Positions 51,915-60,740 of a stretch of 64,000 bases of DNA are shown here, piece by piece. This stretch comes from Zhihengliuella alba. Its GTDB lineage: Bacteria > Actinomycetota > Actinomycetes > Actinomycetales > Micrococcaceae. The translations under genes were made by a program, and so were the position numbers. Each line of letters starts with the position of its first letter. Position 1 is the stretch's first letter. The stretch covers positions 62,001-126,000 of the forward strand of contig NZ_BAABCJ010000007.1 in the NCBI RefSeq assembly GCF_039538765.1, given 5' to 3'. The notes under the pieces are model-generated. The model worked only from the letters and a program-made list of their open reading frames with translations. It searched no databases and was not told the origin of the DNA.

Positions 51915-53606
51915 CTAGGCGTCCACCGTGATGACGGTGAAGACGGGCTTGCGACGCAGGGCGCGCTGGGCCCAGCGCGTCAGGCCGGCCGCGATGGCCT
52001 TCTCCGCGTCGGGGCCGGTCTTCTCGCCCTTGAGGCCGTTGATGGTCTTCTGGACGATCCCGGTGGCGGCGTCCAGATCCTTCTTGTTGAGCTCGAAGCC
52101 GAGCGGGAAGAACTCCGGATCCTCCTCGAGCCCGCCGGTGTCCGGATCGACGATCGCGAGCACGGTGACGGCGCCGTCCGCGGCGAGGCGGACGCGGTGC
52201 GCCAGCGACTCCTCGGTCGCCGCGCCGGCCACGTTGTTCTCGACGTACACGTACTCGGCCGGGATGTGCCCGGCGACCCGTGCGACGCCGTCGACCAGGT
52301 CGACGACGATGCCGTCCTCGCCGATGATCGTGTTCCGCGGCTCCACGCCGGTACGGATCGCGAGCTCGGCGTTGGCCTTCAGGTGGCGGTGCTCGCCGTG
52401 GACGGGCAGCACGTTCTTGGGCCGGACCAGGTTGTAGCAGTAGACCAGCTCGCCCGCGGAGGCGTGTCCGGACACGTGGACCTTGGCGTTGCCCTTGTGG
52501 ACCACGTTGGCGCCGAGCTTGGTCAGGTCGTTGATCAGGCGGTAGATGCCCGACTCGTTGCCCGGGACCAGCGACGAGGCCAGCAGGACGGTGTCGCCCT
52601 CGGCCAGGTCCACCACGTGGTCCTGGTTGGCCATGCGGGCCAGCGCGGCCATCGGCTCGCCCTGCGAGCCCGTGCAGATGATGACGACCTTCTTCGGCGG
52701 GAGCTTGTCCAGCTCCTTGAAGTCCACCAGCATCCCCTTGGGGATGGTGAGGTAGCCCAGCTCCTGCGCCGTGGTCATGTTGCGGACCATCGAGCGGCCC
52801 AGGAACGCGACCTTGCGGCCGTACTTCTGCGCGGTGTCGATGACCTGCTGGATACGGTGCACGTGCGAGGCGAAGCTGGAGACGATCACGCGGCGCGGGG
52901 CCGTGCGGATCACCTGGTCGATCGCGGGCACCAGATCGGCCTCGGCGGCCAGGAAGCCCGGCACCTCGGCGTTGGTGGAGTCCACGAGGAACAGGTCCAC
53001 GCCCTCCTCGCCGAGGCGGGAGAAGCCCGCGAGGTCGGTGATGCGGCGGTCCAGCGGGAACTGGTCCATCTTGAAGTCGCCCGTGGCCAGCGCCAGGCCG
53101 GCCGGGGTGCGGATCGCGACGGCGAGGCCGTCCGGGATGGAGTGGTTCACCGCGAGGAACTCGAGGTCGAACGGGCCGAACTTGCGCTTGTCGCCCTCCT
53201 TCACCTCGATCATCTTGGCGTTGATCCGGTGCTCGGCGAGCTTGTTCTTCAGGAACGCCAGGGTCAGGCGGGCCGAGATCACGGGGATCTCGCGACCCTC
53301 CTTGAGGAGGTAGGGGACGCCACCGATGTGGTCCTCGTGACCGTGCGTGAGGACGACGCCGACGACGTCGTTCCAGCGGCCGCGCAGGTAGCTGAAGTCC
53401 GGCAGAATCAGGTCGACGCCGGGGTGCTGCTCCTCGGGGAACAGGACGCCGCAGTCGACGATCAGGATCTTGCCGCCGTACTCGAAGACCGTCATGTTGC
53501 GGCCGATCTCGCCGAGGCCGCCGAGCGGGACGACGCGCAGGCCGTTCTTGCTCAGGGCCGGCGGGTTCTTCGAATTCGGATTATTGCGGGTATGACGTTT
53601 GGTCAT
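51915..53606 (-). CDS. rnj: Ribonuclease J
   Basis: A metallo-beta-lactamase/beta-CASP ribonuclease with 5'-exo- and endonuclease activity in mRNA turnover and rRNA maturation, 563 residues. Signatures: GGLGEIGRNMTVFEYGGKILIVDCG, the zinc motif LTHGHEDHIGG, NHSIPDGLAVAI, ATGDFKMDQ, VSSFASHVHRIQQ, ICTGSQGEPMAALARMA, VSGHASAGEL and PVHGEHRHLKANAELA. A basic N-terminal extension MTKRHTRNNPNSKNPP precedes the core. GGATGAG lies before the ATG. In many actinobacteria rnj follows dapA. Here it follows a citB-type regulator gene by 212 bases and probably has its own promoter. Confidence 0.96.
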   Translation of the reverse strand: MTKRHTRNNPNSKNPPALSKNGLRVVPLGGLGEIGRNMTVFEYGGKILIVDCGVLFPEEQHPGVDLILPDFSYLRGRWNDVVGVVLTHGHEDHIGGVPYLLKEGREIPVISARLTLAFLKNKLAEHRINAKMIEVKEGDKRKFGPFDLEFLAVNHSIPDGLAVAIRTPAGLALATGDFKMDQFPLDRRITDLAGFSRLGEEGVDLFLVDSTNAEVPGFLAAEADLVPAIDQVIRTAPRRVIVSSFASHVHRIQQVIDTAQKYGRKVAFLGRSMVRNMTTAQELGYLTIPKGMLVDFKELDKLPPKKVVIICTGSQGEPMAALARMANQDHVVDLAEGDTVLLASSLVPGNESGIYRLINDLTKLGANVVHKGNAKVHVSGHASAGELVYCYNLVRPKNVLPVHGEHRHLKANAELAIRTGVEPRNTIIGEDGIVVDLVDGVARVAGHIPAEYVYVENNVAGAATEESLAHRVRLAADGAVTVLAIVDPDTGGLEEDPEFFPLGFELNKKDLDAATGIVQKTINGLKGEKTGPDAEKAIAAGLTRWAQRALRRKPVFTVITVDA

Positions 53607-53818
53607 CTCATCCTTTGCGTGGGCATCGCGAAACGGGCGCGATATTTGGGCGCCGCATGAACAGGGCGCAGAAAGTCTGACCCCAGCCTATCAGCGAGCC
53701 TTGTGCCCCGCGTAGGCCGCCCCCTTTGCTCGGCCCTCCGCCGTCCCCGCCCCGCCCACGACGGCGGGCGCGGACCGGGCCGCGGACCGGGACGAGGATC
53801 AGGCCGCGACGGCACCGG
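53607..53818. other. Spacer between the citB-type regulator and rnj
   Basis: No gene is seen. The rnj promoter is probably in the A+T-richer part near 53630-53660 (AAATATCGC on the minus strand). The rest is a GC-rich degenerate repeat of GGACCGGGxC units (53768-53800) and a weak CCCGCC/GGCGGG hairpin (53751-53768) that may end the two-component operon. Confidence 0.4.
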
Positions 53819-54595
53819 TCAGGGGCGCCAGCGGTAGCGGTGCTCGGGGCGTCCCGCCGAGCCGTAGCGCGGGCGCAGCTCCGCCCGGCCCTGCCGGGTC
53901 AGCAGGTCCAGGTACCGCCGTGCGCTCACCTTCGAGATGCCGCAGGCCTCGGCCACCTCGGCGGCGGAGGCATCGGGTTCCATGGGGACAGCCGGGCCGG
54001 TCACCTCCCGCAGGACCCGCGCCACGAGATCCAGGGTCGGCTGCGAGAAGCCCTTGGGCAGCGGCTTCACGGCCCCGGGCGGCGGGCTGGCCGGCTGGCC
54101 GTCGGCCGCACCGTGGTCGACGAGCCGGTCGACCCGGGCCTGCCGGGCCGGGTCGAGCGCATCGCGATCGCGCGTGCGCCCGGACTCGCTCGCCCGGACG
54201 GCGCGGGAGGAACGGAACATCTGGAGCCGGCGGGTGAACTCGACGACGGTGAAGGGCTTGACCAGGTAGTCGTCGATCCCGCTGCCGAGCGCGCTGCGCA
54301 CCGTGTCCGCCTCGGCCGCCGCGGTGATCATGATGACCCCGGCCCGGTGCCCGGCGGCGCGCAGCCGCTCCAGGACCTCGACGCCGTTCGCGTCCGGCAG
54401 ATGCACGTCCAGCAGGATCAGGTCCACGGGGTGCTCCGCCAGGAAGGGCTCCACCTCGGCCCCGCGCCCCAGCGTGCCCGCGACCTTGAATCCGTCGGCG
54501 GCCTCGACGAAGAGCCGGTGCATGCGCACCACGTCGGGATCGTCGTCGACGATCAGCGTCCTGATGCTCGCCGTCCCGTCCGTCGTATCAGTCAT
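53819..54595 (-). CDS. CitB/DcuR-type response regulator
   Basis: The 258-residue response regulator has a receiver domain (TLIVDDDPDVVRMHRLFVE, phospho-acceptor Asp in DLILLDVHLPDANG, Lys in DYLVKPF) and a C-terminal winged helix AEVAEACGISKVSARRYLDLLTRQGRAELRPRYGSAGRPEHRYRW, here only located (53825-53960). This is the CitT/DcuR/DctR architecture used for citrate and dicarboxylate control. Its ATG overlaps the kinase stop (ATGA). The divergent tctCBA operon is the obvious target, and dctA could be another. Confidence 0.9.
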   Translation of the reverse strand: MTDTTDGTASIRTLIVDDDPDVVRMHRLFVEAADGFKVAGTLGRGAEVEPFLAEHPVDLILLDVHLPDANGVEVLERLRAAGHRAGVIMITAAAEADTVRSALGSGIDDYLVKPFTVVEFTRRLQMFRSSRAVRASESGRTRDRDALDPARQARVDRLVDHGAADGQPASPPPGAVKPLPKGFSQPTLDLVARVLREVTGPAVPMEPDASAAEVAEACGISKVSARRYLDLLTRQGRAELRPRYGSAGRPEHRYRWRP

Positions 54596-56286
54596 CGCCG
54601 CTCCCCCTCTCTCCTGGTCGGCTCTCCTGGCCGGTCCGATCCGATGCCGCCGCCTCGGGCGTCCGGGCCCCAGCGGGCCGTCAACCGGGCCCCGCCGAGC
54701 TCGGAGCGGTCCACCTCGATGCTCCCGGCCCGCCGCTCGATGATACGGTCCACCAGCGCCAGCCCCACCCCGCGCCCGGCCCGGTCCTCGCTCGGCTTGG
54801 TGGTGACGCCGCGCTGGAAGACCCGCGCGACGTCCTCGGGGGCGATGCCCGGCCCCGAGTCCTCCACGCTGATCAGGAAGGACTCCCCCGCCCCGCGCAC
54901 CAGCACCCGCACGTCCCCGCCGTCCCCCGCGGCGTCGATCGCGTTGCTGAGCAGGTTCCCGGCCACGGTCAGGACGTCGTCGTCGGCCTCGAAGGGGTCC
55001 CGGGTGACGGACTCCGGCGCCACGGCGAAGCCCACTCCGCGCTCGCGGGCCACCGCCGCCTGGGCGGCGAGCACGCCGGCGAGCCCGGGATCGGACACCA
55101 CGACGGCGGAGCGGTCGGCGGGGCCGGCGATCCGCTGGATGTACTCGAGCGCGGCCTCGTGCGCCCCGACCGAGAGGTAGCCGGACAGGACGTGGAGCCG
55201 GTTCGCGAACTCGTGGGTCTGCGAGCGCAGCGCGTCGGTGAGGCCACGCTGGCCGTGCAGCTCCCTCAGGGTCGCCTCCAGCTCGGTGCGGTCCTGCAGG
55301 GTGAGGGTCTGGCCGGCGGTGCGGCCATCGGCCAGCGTGGCGGCGCGCCGGGCGGCCAGCAGCATCCGCTCGCCTACGAGGACCAGCCGCGTCTCCTGGC
55401 TCTCCGCCGGCAGGTCGAGCAGGTCCACGAGCTGCGGGTCGAGGACGTCGGCGGCGGGCCGGCCGGCGAGCGCGGCGAGTTCGCCGTCGTCGGGCTCCCC
55501 GAGGCCGAGGAGGCGGGCCGCCTCCCGGTTGAACAGCGTGATCCGGCCGTCGGGGTCCACGCCCACCACGCCGTCGCGCACGCTGTAGAACAGGGCGTTG
55601 CTGGACTGCAGGAGGCCCGCGACCTCCTCCGGCTCCACGCCGTAGATGCGCCGGCGGATGGACCGGGCCGCCCAGAGGCTGAGCACGGTCCCGACGGCGG
55701 AGGCGCCGAGCACCCAGGGCGCGAACCCGAGGACCACGCCGGCGAGCTCGCCGCGGACCTTGTGCTGGAGCGTGCCCACGGAGACGGTCCCCACCACGGT
55801 GTCGCCGTCGTAGACCGGCTCCTTCACACGCAGCGTGACGCCGATGGTGCCGCGCTCGACGCCCTTGAAGGACTCCCCCTGGAGGACCAGCGAGTGGTCG
55901 GTGGAGACGGGCTCGCCGATGCGCTCCGGGTCCGGGTGGGCCACGCGCAGCCCGTCGAGCCCGACCACCACCACGTAGTCGACGCCGGAGGTCTCCTGGG
56001 CGAGCCGGGCCAGGGGCGCGATCACCTCGACGTCGTGCTCGGTGTTGAGGGCGGAGACGACGTCGGGCTCGTCGGCGATCTCGAGCGCCACCGTCCGGGC
56101 GCGCTCGTAGGCGCGCTCCTGGATCCGCTGGTCCTCGAAGACCATCACCACGCACGCCACCAGCACCATCAGGCCGATCACGATGGCGACCTGCATGGCC
56201 GCCAGCCGGGCGCGCAGCGGTCCCCGTGCCGGCCCGCGGCGCTGGCCGGCACGGGCGGCGGACCCCGCGATGGGTGCGCTCGGCAT
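54592..56286 (-). CDS. CitA/DcuS-type sensor histidine kinase
   Basis: A membrane sensor kinase of 564 residues. It has transmembrane helix 1 at about residues 31-50, an extracytoplasmic PDC/CitA-type sensor domain (about 52-185, with DYVVVVGLDGLRVAHPDPERIGEPV), transmembrane helix 2 at about 190-210, a PAS domain (NALFYSVRDGVVGVDPDGRITLFN), a Spo0B-like phospho-acceptor segment with His in RSQTHEFANRLHVLSGYL, and a HATPase domain (NLLSNAIDAAG, DSGPGIAPED, GRGVGLALV). Kinases of this class bind citrate or other carboxylates outside the cell. It is translationally coupled to the response regulator and divergent from the tctCBA genes. Confidence 0.93.
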   Translation of the reverse strand: MPSAPIAGSAARAGQRRGPARGPLRARLAAMQVAIVIGLMVLVACVVMVFEDQRIQERAYERARTVALEIADEPDVVSALNTEHDVEVIAPLARLAQETSGVDYVVVVGLDGLRVAHPDPERIGEPVSTDHSLVLQGESFKGVERGTIGVTLRVKEPVYDGDTVVGTVSVGTLQHKVRGELAGVVLGFAPWVLGASAVGTVLSLWAARSIRRRIYGVEPEEVAGLLQSSNALFYSVRDGVVGVDPDGRITLFNREAARLLGLGEPDDGELAALAGRPAADVLDPQLVDLLDLPAESQETRLVLVGERMLLAARRAATLADGRTAGQTLTLQDRTELEATLRELHGQRGLTDALRSQTHEFANRLHVLSGYLSVGAHEAALEYIQRIAGPADRSAVVVSDPGLAGVLAAQAAVARERGVGFAVAPESVTRDPFEADDDVLTVAGNLLSNAIDAAGDGGDVRVLVRGAGESFLISVEDSGPGIAPEDVARVFQRGVTTKPSEDRAGRGVGLALVDRIIERRAGSIEVDRSELGGARLTARWGPDARGGGIGSDRPGEPTRREGERR

Positions 56287-56348
56287 GGTCCCTCCGGCCG
56301 TCGTCCTTGTTTTTCTTTCGTTGCTTATGACCCAAACCCCGATTCCGG

Positions 56349-56371
56349 TGTGCTCGGGGTCACAGCGCTGT
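56349..56371. promoter_or_regulatory. Divergent control region of citAB-type genes and tctCBA
   Basis: TGTGC-N6-TCACA (56349-56364) matches 9 of 10 positions of the CRP/GlxR consensus. It runs into the perfect 10-bp palindrome ACAGCGCTGT (56362-56371), a candidate operator for the CitB-type regulator. A T-rich run at 56306-56322 marks the promoter of the kinase gene. Confidence 0.45.
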
Positions 56372-56412
56372 CATCGTAGTGAGTCGAGCACGCACCCAAT
56401 CTACGGAATGCG

Positions 56413-57396
56413 ATGAGGAACAACACAGTGAAACGCATACTCTTCGGCGGCGCCGTGGCCGTCGTGACGGCCCTGGCCCTGGTCAACGCGGCCAGCACCG
56501 GTGGCGAATCGACCGCCCGCAGCAAGCTGGTGCTCATGGCGCCGGCCTCCCCGGGCGGCGGCTGGGACGGATTCGCGCGCGAGTCCCAGCAGGCCATCAA
56601 GTCGGACGGCATCAGCAACAACGTGCAGGTCGTCAACGTCCCGGGCGCCGGCGGCACCATCGGACTGAGCCAGTTCGCCCAGATGGAGGGCCGCTCGGAC
56701 ATGCTGATGGTCACCGGCGGCGTGATGATCGGCGCGGTCGAGCTGGCCGACTCCGGCGTCGGCCTGGACGACGTCACCCCGCTGGTGCGCATGTCCGACG
56801 ACTACTCGGTCATCGTGGTCCCCGCCGACAGCCCCTACGAGGACCTCGGGGACTTCGTCGAGGCCTGGAAGTCCGACCCAGGCGGCACCTCGATCGCCGG
56901 CGGGTCCCTCGGCGGCATCGACCACCTGCTCATGGGCATGGTGGCGGAGGAGGTCGGCATGGACCCCCGGGACGTCAACTACATCCCGTACTCGGGCGGC
57001 GGCGAGGCGATCACCTCGGTGCTCTCCGGGACCACGTCCGCGGCCGTCTCCGGCTACAACGAGCTCTCCGACCAGATCGAGGCCGGCAACCTCCGCGCCC
57101 TGGCGATCTCGTCCGAGGAGCCGCTCGAGGGCATCGACGTGCCGACCTTCAAGGAGGCCGGCGTGGACGCGGCGATGGCCAACTGGCGCGGCCTGGCGGC
57201 AGCGCCGGGGATCAGCGACGCCGACAAGGCGGAGCTGGTCGAGATCATCAAGGAGTACCGCCAGACCGAGCACTGGCAGGATGCGCTCGAGCGCAACGAC
57301 TGGACGGACAGCTTCATGGTGGGCGAGGAGTTCGACCGCTTCCTGGAGCAGGAGACCGCCACCACCAAGGAACTCGTGGAAGGACTGGGACTGTGA
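56413..57396 (+). CDS. tctC: Tripartite tricarboxylate transporter, periplasmic-type binding protein TctC
   Basis: The extracellular solute-binding subunit of a TTT transporter, 327 residues. It has a hydrophobic N-terminal signal (ILFGGAVAVVTALALVNAAS; no clear lipobox Cys, so it may stay as an uncleaved anchor) and the Bug/TctC core: LVLMAPASPGGGWDGFARESQQAI, VVNVPGAGGTIGLSQFA, YIPYSGGGEAITSVLSGTTSAAVSGYNEL. Likely ligands are citrate or other tricarboxylates. A GTG at 56428, preceded by GAGGAACA, is an alternative start. It is the first gene of tctCBA and is controlled by the divergent kinase/regulator pair. Confidence 0.93.
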   Translation: MRNNTVKRILFGGAVAVVTALALVNAASTGGESTARSKLVLMAPASPGGGWDGFARESQQAIKSDGISNNVQVVNVPGAGGTIGLSQFAQMEGRSDMLMVTGGVMIGAVELADSGVGLDDVTPLVRMSDDYSVIVVPADSPYEDLGDFVEAWKSDPGGTSIAGGSLGGIDHLLMGMVAEEVGMDPRDVNYIPYSGGGEAITSVLSGTTSAAVSGYNELSDQIEAGNLRALAISSEEPLEGIDVPTFKEAGVDAAMANWRGLAAAPGISDADKAELVEIIKEYRQTEHWQDALERNDWTDSFMVGEEFDRFLEQETATTKELVEGLGL

Positions 57397-58019
57397 GCGC
57401 CACCGACACCGCACCCGCGGAGCGGGAGACCGTCAAGATCACCGGGTTCTGGTCCGGCCGCAGCGAGCTGGTGGTCTCGGGCCTCGTGCTCGCCCTGGCG
57501 ACCGCCGTCGTCGTCGGGATCCTCACCATGGACGTCAAGGGAGACACGGTCCCCGGACCGCAGTTCTTCCCCACCATCGTGGCGGTGGCGCTCTACGCCA
57601 TCGGCATCCTGCACGCGATCAGCGTGATCCGCACCCGGCGGTTCCCGCACGGCGGCGGCACGCAGAGCCCGGACGTCTCCTCGGACATGCTCGCCGAGCT
57701 CAGCCACGCCGAGCGGACCGAGATCTACGGCCGGCGCGGGGACCGCCCGCGGGCCGCGGGGCGCGTCCGCCTCTACTCGGACTGGCGGACCATCGGCCTG
57801 GTGGTCGGCGGCATCGTGCTCTTCATCGTGGCCCTGCCCGTCCTCGGCTGGGTCATCACGGCGGCAGGTCTCTTCTGGGTGATCTGCAAGGCCTTCGGCA
57901 GCAAGCGGCCCGTCTTCGACGTCGGCGTCTCCCTGCTCTTCTCCTCGATCACCCAGCTCGCATTCGGCGCCGGCCTCGGCCTGAGCCTGCCGTCCGGCTT
58001 CCTGGGAGGGATGCTCTAA
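57393..58019 (+). CDS. tctB: Tripartite tricarboxylate transporter, small membrane subunit TctB
   Basis: The small four-helix TctB subunit, 208 residues. Helices lie near residues 26-46, 58-78, 135-155 and 160-205, with the typical GPQFFPTIVAVALYAIGILHAI after helix 1 and the C-terminal SITQLAFGAGLGLSLPSGFL. It is longer than the usual 140-170 because of a cytoplasmic Arg-rich loop of about 50 residues. The GTG start overlaps the tctC stop (GTGA), and the stop abuts tctA. Confidence 0.9.
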   Translation: MSATDTAPAERETVKITGFWSGRSELVVSGLVLALATAVVVGILTMDVKGDTVPGPQFFPTIVAVALYAIGILHAISVIRTRRFPHGGGTQSPDVSSDMLAELSHAERTEIYGRRGDRPRAAGRVRLYSDWRTIGLVVGGIVLFIVALPVLGWVITAAGLFWVICKAFGSKRPVFDVGVSLLFSSITQLAFGAGLGLSLPSGFLGGML

Positions 58020-59552
58020 ATGGATCAGCTTTCGCACCTGATGGAGGGTTTCGCCGGCGCACTGACGCTCGCGAACCTGGTCTGGGTCATCGTCGGAGCG
58101 CTGCTCGGCACCGCCGTCGGCGTCCTGCCCGGGCTCGGCTCCTCGATGGCCGTGGCCCTGCTGCTGCCCGTGACCTTCAGCCTCGACCCCACCGCCGCGC
58201 TCATCATGTTCGCCGGCATCTACTTCGGCGGCATGTTCGGCGACTCGACCGCCGGCATCCTGCTCAACACGCCGGGGGCCTCCTCGGCGATCGCGACGAC
58301 CTTCGAGGGCCACCGGATGGCCAAGAGCGGCCAGGCTGCCCGCGCGCTGGCGACCGCCGCCATGGGCGCCTTCATCGGAGGGCTCCTCGCCAGCACGCTC
58401 GTCGTCTTCTTCGCCCCCACGCTGGTCAAGCTGGCCACCGAGTTCGGGCCCGCGGAGTACTTCGCCCTGGCCGTGTTCGCCTTCGTGGCCATCTCCTCCG
58501 TGGTGTCCGACTCGATCATCAAGGGCCTCACGACGCTCTGCATCGGCCTGGTGCTCGCCATGATCGGCGTGGACGACTCGTCCGGCACCACGCGCTTCAC
58601 GCTCGGCTCGCAGCAGCTCTTCGACGGACTCTCGATCGTCGTCATCACCGTCGGCCTGCTGGCCCTCGGCGAGGTCATCCACGTCGCCTCCCGCATCCAC
58701 CGGGATCCGAACGCGGTCAAGATCCCCGCGAGCGGCCGGGCCCTGCTCAGCCTGGCGGACTTCCGCAAGGCCATGCCGGCCTGGCTGCGCGGCACGGCGT
58801 TCGGCGTCCCGTTCGGCATCATCCCCGCCGGCGGCGCCGAGATCCCGACCTTCCTGGCCTACGGCACGGAGAAGCGGCTCGCGGCGAAGCGCCGCGACCA
58901 GGAGTTCGGCACCACGGGCTCCATCAACGGCGTCGCGGCCCCGGAGGCCGCTGGCAATGCCACGGCCGGCATGGCCATGGGCGCCCTGCTGGCCCTGGGC
59001 CTGCCCGTCTCCGCGACGGCGGCGCTCATGCTCGCCGCCTTCCAGCAGTACGGCATGCAGCCGGGCCCGCTGCTCTTCGAGCGCTCCGGGGACCTGGTCT
59101 GGACGCTCCTGGCGTCGCTGTTCGTGGGTCTGGTCATCCTGCTGGTCATCAACATGCAGTTCGCGAGCCTCTGGGCCAAGCTGCTCCTGGTGCCGCGCCA
59201 GTACCTCTACGCGGGCATCACCGTCCTGTCGATGCTCGGCGTGTACGCCGTGAGCTCCTCGGTCGTGGACCTGTGGTTCCTGCTGGCGATCGGCGTGCTC
59301 GGCTTCGTGATGCGGCGCTACAACTTCCCGGTGGCGCCCGTTCTGATCGCCGTCATCCTCGGCCCGCTGGCCGAGACGTCGCTCCGCAACGCCCTGACGG
59401 TGTCGGAGGGCAACCTCGGCTACCTCGTGTCCTCGCCGGCGACGGTCATCATGTACGCCCTGCTGGTCGCCGCAGTGGTCTTCGCGGCGGTCAAGCACTC
59501 GCAGACCCGGAAGGCGGAGCGCGAGGAGGCGCGCATCCTCGAGGACGCCTAG
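58020..59552 (+). CDS. tctA: Tripartite tricarboxylate transporter, large membrane subunit TctA
   Basis: The large permease subunit, 510 residues and about twelve helices. Family hallmarks: GALLGTAVGVLPGLGSSMAVALLLPVTFSLDPTAALIMFAGIYFGGMFGDSTAGILLNTPGASSA near the N-terminus and GIIPAGGAEIPTFLAYGTEKR...NGVAAPEAAGNATAG in the second half (located at 58095-58280 and 58815-58970). Transport is driven by an ion gradient, with TctC delivering the substrate. The ATG follows the tctB stop directly. The operon ends at the hairpin 59592-59626. Confidence 0.95.
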   Translation: MDQLSHLMEGFAGALTLANLVWVIVGALLGTAVGVLPGLGSSMAVALLLPVTFSLDPTAALIMFAGIYFGGMFGDSTAGILLNTPGASSAIATTFEGHRMAKSGQAARALATAAMGAFIGGLLASTLVVFFAPTLVKLATEFGPAEYFALAVFAFVAISSVVSDSIIKGLTTLCIGLVLAMIGVDDSSGTTRFTLGSQQLFDGLSIVVITVGLLALGEVIHVASRIHRDPNAVKIPASGRALLSLADFRKAMPAWLRGTAFGVPFGIIPAGGAEIPTFLAYGTEKRLAAKRRDQEFGTTGSINGVAAPEAAGNATAGMAMGALLALGLPVSATAALMLAAFQQYGMQPGPLLFERSGDLVWTLLASLFVGLVILLVINMQFASLWAKLLLVPRQYLYAGITVLSMLGVYAVSSSVVDLWFLLAIGVLGFVMRRYNFPVAPVLIAVILGPLAETSLRNALTVSEGNLGYLVSSPATVIMYALLVAAVVFAAVKHSQTRKAEREEARILEDA

Positions 59553-59591
59553 CCCTCCGCCGGGGACGGCAGTCCCCGCGAGAACCGCACC

Positions 59592-59626
59592 AGGAGGTGG
59601 CGGCCCGCCCCGGGCCGCCACCTCCT
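59592..59626 (+). terminator. Terminator of tctCBA
   Basis: Perfect 15-base arms (59592-59606 and 59612-59626) flank a 5-base loop, with outer GAGAAC/GTTCTC pairing extending the stem. Confidence 0.8.
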
Positions 59627-59715
59627 GCTCGTTCTCCAGCCGGCGGCGAGCTGCTCGTCGCCCGCGGCCTGGGCGATGTGCGGGCGCGGCTGCCCCTCGG
59701 CTGACCCGACTCGCT

Positions 59716-59751
59716 AGGGTGGTTGCCGGGGCTTGTCCCGGCAACCACCCT
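59716..59751. promoter_or_regulatory. 15-bp perfect inverted repeat before the tetR-type gene
   Basis: Arms 59716-59730 and 59737-59751 flank a 6-base loop, 87 bases upstream of the regulator start. The tct operon already has its own terminator 90 bases earlier, so this may be an operator or leader hairpin rather than a second terminator. Confidence 0.45.
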
Positions 59752-59838
59752 CTGCCGTCTCCCCACCGAGTCGCGGCGTCGCCTCCACGACGAGCGCGCC
59801 GCACCCGGTGTCCACCCCAGCGAGAGGATCCTCCGTCC

Positions 59839-60465
59839 ATGCCCGCTCCCCCTCGTCCGCGCTCCACCAGCGGCCGGCCCCGCGGGGCCGACTCGACGCA
59901 GCGCCGCGCCGCGATCCTCGACGCCGCGGAGGCCCTGTTCTCCGAGCAGGGCTACCGGGGCGTCTCCATGAGCGCGGTCGCCCGGGCCGCCGGGATCAGC
60001 GGCACAGGGCTCGTCCACCACTTCGCCACCAAGGACGACCTGCTGCAGGCGGTCATGGACCGTCGCGACGAGAGGGATTCCGCGCAGTTCCAGCTGAACG
60101 CGGGGAAGACGGGGTGGGCCTTCGTCGCTGCACTCAAGGACCTGGCCCGGCACAACGAGGGCCAGGAGTCGATGGTCCGCCTCTACGCATCGGTCGCCGG
60201 GGAGGCCGTCACCCCCGGGCATCCGGCCAGCCGATGGCTCAGGGAGCACTACGCCCACACGCGCACCCTCCTGGCGAGCGCCGTCCGCGAGGCGGTCGCC
60301 GCCGGCGAACTCCGCGCCGACGCGCCGGCGGAGACGATCGCACGGCTCCTGCTCGCCGCGATGGACGGCCTGCAGCTGCAGTGGCTGGCCGACGACGCGT
60401 ACCCGAGCATGGCGGAGGACTTCGCCGAGCTCGTGGACTCCCTCCACGCCCGCTGGGCCGCCTGA
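59839..60465 (+). CDS. TetR/AcrR-family regulator
   Basis: The 208-residue repressor has the N-terminal HTH (ILDAAEALFSEQGYRGVSMSAVARAAGISGTGLVHHFATKDDLLQAV region, 59905-60060) and a TetR_C-type helical domain ending AAMDGLQLQWLADDAYPSMAEDFAELVDSLHARW. The last motif, with Gln-Leu-Gln-Trp, is typical of a large actinobacterial subgroup. The ligand is unknown. It lies between tctCBA and the amino acid symporter, both on the same strand, and could control either or an unlinked gene. Confidence 0.87.
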   Translation: MPAPPRPRSTSGRPRGADSTQRRAAILDAAEALFSEQGYRGVSMSAVARAAGISGTGLVHHFATKDDLLQAVMDRRDERDSAQFQLNAGKTGWAFVAALKDLARHNEGQESMVRLYASVAGEAVTPGHPASRWLREHYAHTRTLLASAVREAVAAGELRADAPAETIARLLLAAMDGLQLQWLADDAYPSMAEDFAELVDSLHARWAA

Positions 60466-60740
60466 GGCCCGCAAAACCCGCCGCCGGAGGCCCCCAGGGT
60501 GCGGGAGGGGGCCGATCCCTGCAAATGTGTCCGGGATCTCAGACCAACCGCTGAAAACTTTCCCGGCCCGCCCACTTCCCCGGATTCGCGAGGCGTTCCG
60601 CGGCATCGCGGCGAGGCCGGCGGGGGACGCGCCCGGCAGGCGCCCGGATTGGCGGTCGGCGGCAACCTGCAGGCAACATGAATGTCATGTGACGTATGTC
60701 ATTATTGTTCATCATTCGTACCCCCGTGGAGGTTTCAACT
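60466..60740. other. Regulatory spacer before the alanine/glycine symporter
   Basis: No gene is seen. The first 180 bases are GC-rich and include several short hairpins. From 60675 the sequence turns A+T-rich, with the direct repeat ATGTCAT (60682 and 60696) and TGTGA-N6-TCATT (60688-60703), 8 of 10 to the CRP/GlxR consensus. A glycine riboswitch was looked for and not seen. Confidence 0.45.

Noticed and set aside
60466..60740. Possible glycine riboswitch before the AGCS symporter
   Set aside because: None of the conserved glycine-aptamer segments could be found; the region instead holds promoter-like A+T-rich DNA.
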